From: Capniomyces stellatus
Taxonomy: Eukaryota > Kickxellomycota > Harpellomycetes > Harpellales > Legeriomycetaceae
NCBI GenBank assembly: GCA_001661515.1
Contig: LUVW01000035.1
Coordinates: forward strand, 79,864-108,898
Direction of reading: 5' to 3'
Length of the DNA stretch: 29,035 nt
This document shows positions 29,014 to 29,035 of this stretch, piece after piece. The notes beneath the pieces are model-generated. The model was not told where the DNA came from. It saw nothing but the letters and a program-made list of their open reading frames with translations, and did not search any database. Each line of letters opens with the position of its first letter. Positions within the stretch are counted from its first letter, which is position 1. A program made the position numbers and the translations under genes.

Positions 29014-29035
29014 TTTTTTTTTTTTTTTTTTTTTT
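29014..29035. repeat. T homopolymer at the window end
   Basis: An unbroken run of at least 20 T closes the window. With the C14 run at the other end, it may mark an assembly break at homopolymers. Confidence 0.8.

Noticed and set aside
1..29035. tRNA, rRNA or CRISPR features
   Set aside because: I looked for cloverleaf-type boxes and spaced repeats on both strands and saw none I could support; a tRNA search tool would be decisive.
1..29035. A biosynthetic gene cluster joining the P450 and tyrosinases
   Set aside because: They are 14 kb apart with housekeeping genes between them, and no synthase-type core enzyme is present.

Overview
The window looks like nuclear DNA of an early-diverging, AT-rich fungus. 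It carries spliceosomal introns, a fungal-type cytochrome P450, the fungal/ER protein Pho88, secreted tyrosinases and a secreted GH19 chitinase-like protein, with long AT-rich, homopolymer-rich spacers. A zygomycete-grade, possibly arthropod-associated lineage fits (Kickxellomycotina-like fungi come to mind), but the taxon is inference; no rRNA or marker gene is present.

Layout. 37-885 (+): secreted GH19 chitinase-like protein. 1403-2985 (-): six-exon THOC3/Tex1 WD40 subunit of the THO mRNA-export complex. 3600-5249 (-): intronless cytochrome P450. 5250-9784: long spacer with coding-like but broken text on both strands, read as decayed genes or mobile-element relics, plus small repeats and one doubtful small ORF. 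9785-11079 (-): six-exon Pho88/Snd3. 11080-13206: AT-rich spacer with one doubtful spliced gene. 13207-14660 (-): two-exon Cwc21/SRRM2-like spliceosome protein with an RS tail. 14661-17238: spacer turning into a long purine-rich tract upstream of 17239-19158 (+), an intronless MYND-SET (SMYD-type) protein. 19517-21094 (-) and 25230-26624 (+): two divergent, intronless secreted tyrosinases of one subfamily, 4.1 kb apart; that spacer holds further broken coding-like text and a heptamer minisatellite. 26816-28804 (-): cytosolic Hsp70 (Ssa type). 28805-29035: its promoter side.

The genes do not form one pathway. THOC3 and the Cwc21/SRRM2 protein both act in nuclear mRNA processing and export, Pho88 and Hsp70 in protein targeting and folding, and the chitinase and tyrosinases in the wall or extracellular space.

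Most interesting points: (1) several genes show a strong 5'-to-3' switch in sense-strand G/C skew, G-rich (and purine-rich in the leader) at the 5' end and C-rich at the 3' end; (2) all 11 introns reconstructed from protein homology end in TAG; (3) one tyrosinase has a roughly 70-residue Lys/Arg/Ser/Gly-rich insert its sister lacks; (4) the other tyrosinase stop codon runs directly into a genomic A30 tract; (5) the SMYD protein has Leu where the family normally has a catalytic-site Tyr; (6) the 5.3-8.2 kb and 21.9-22.8 kb spacers contain relics of unrecognised proteins.
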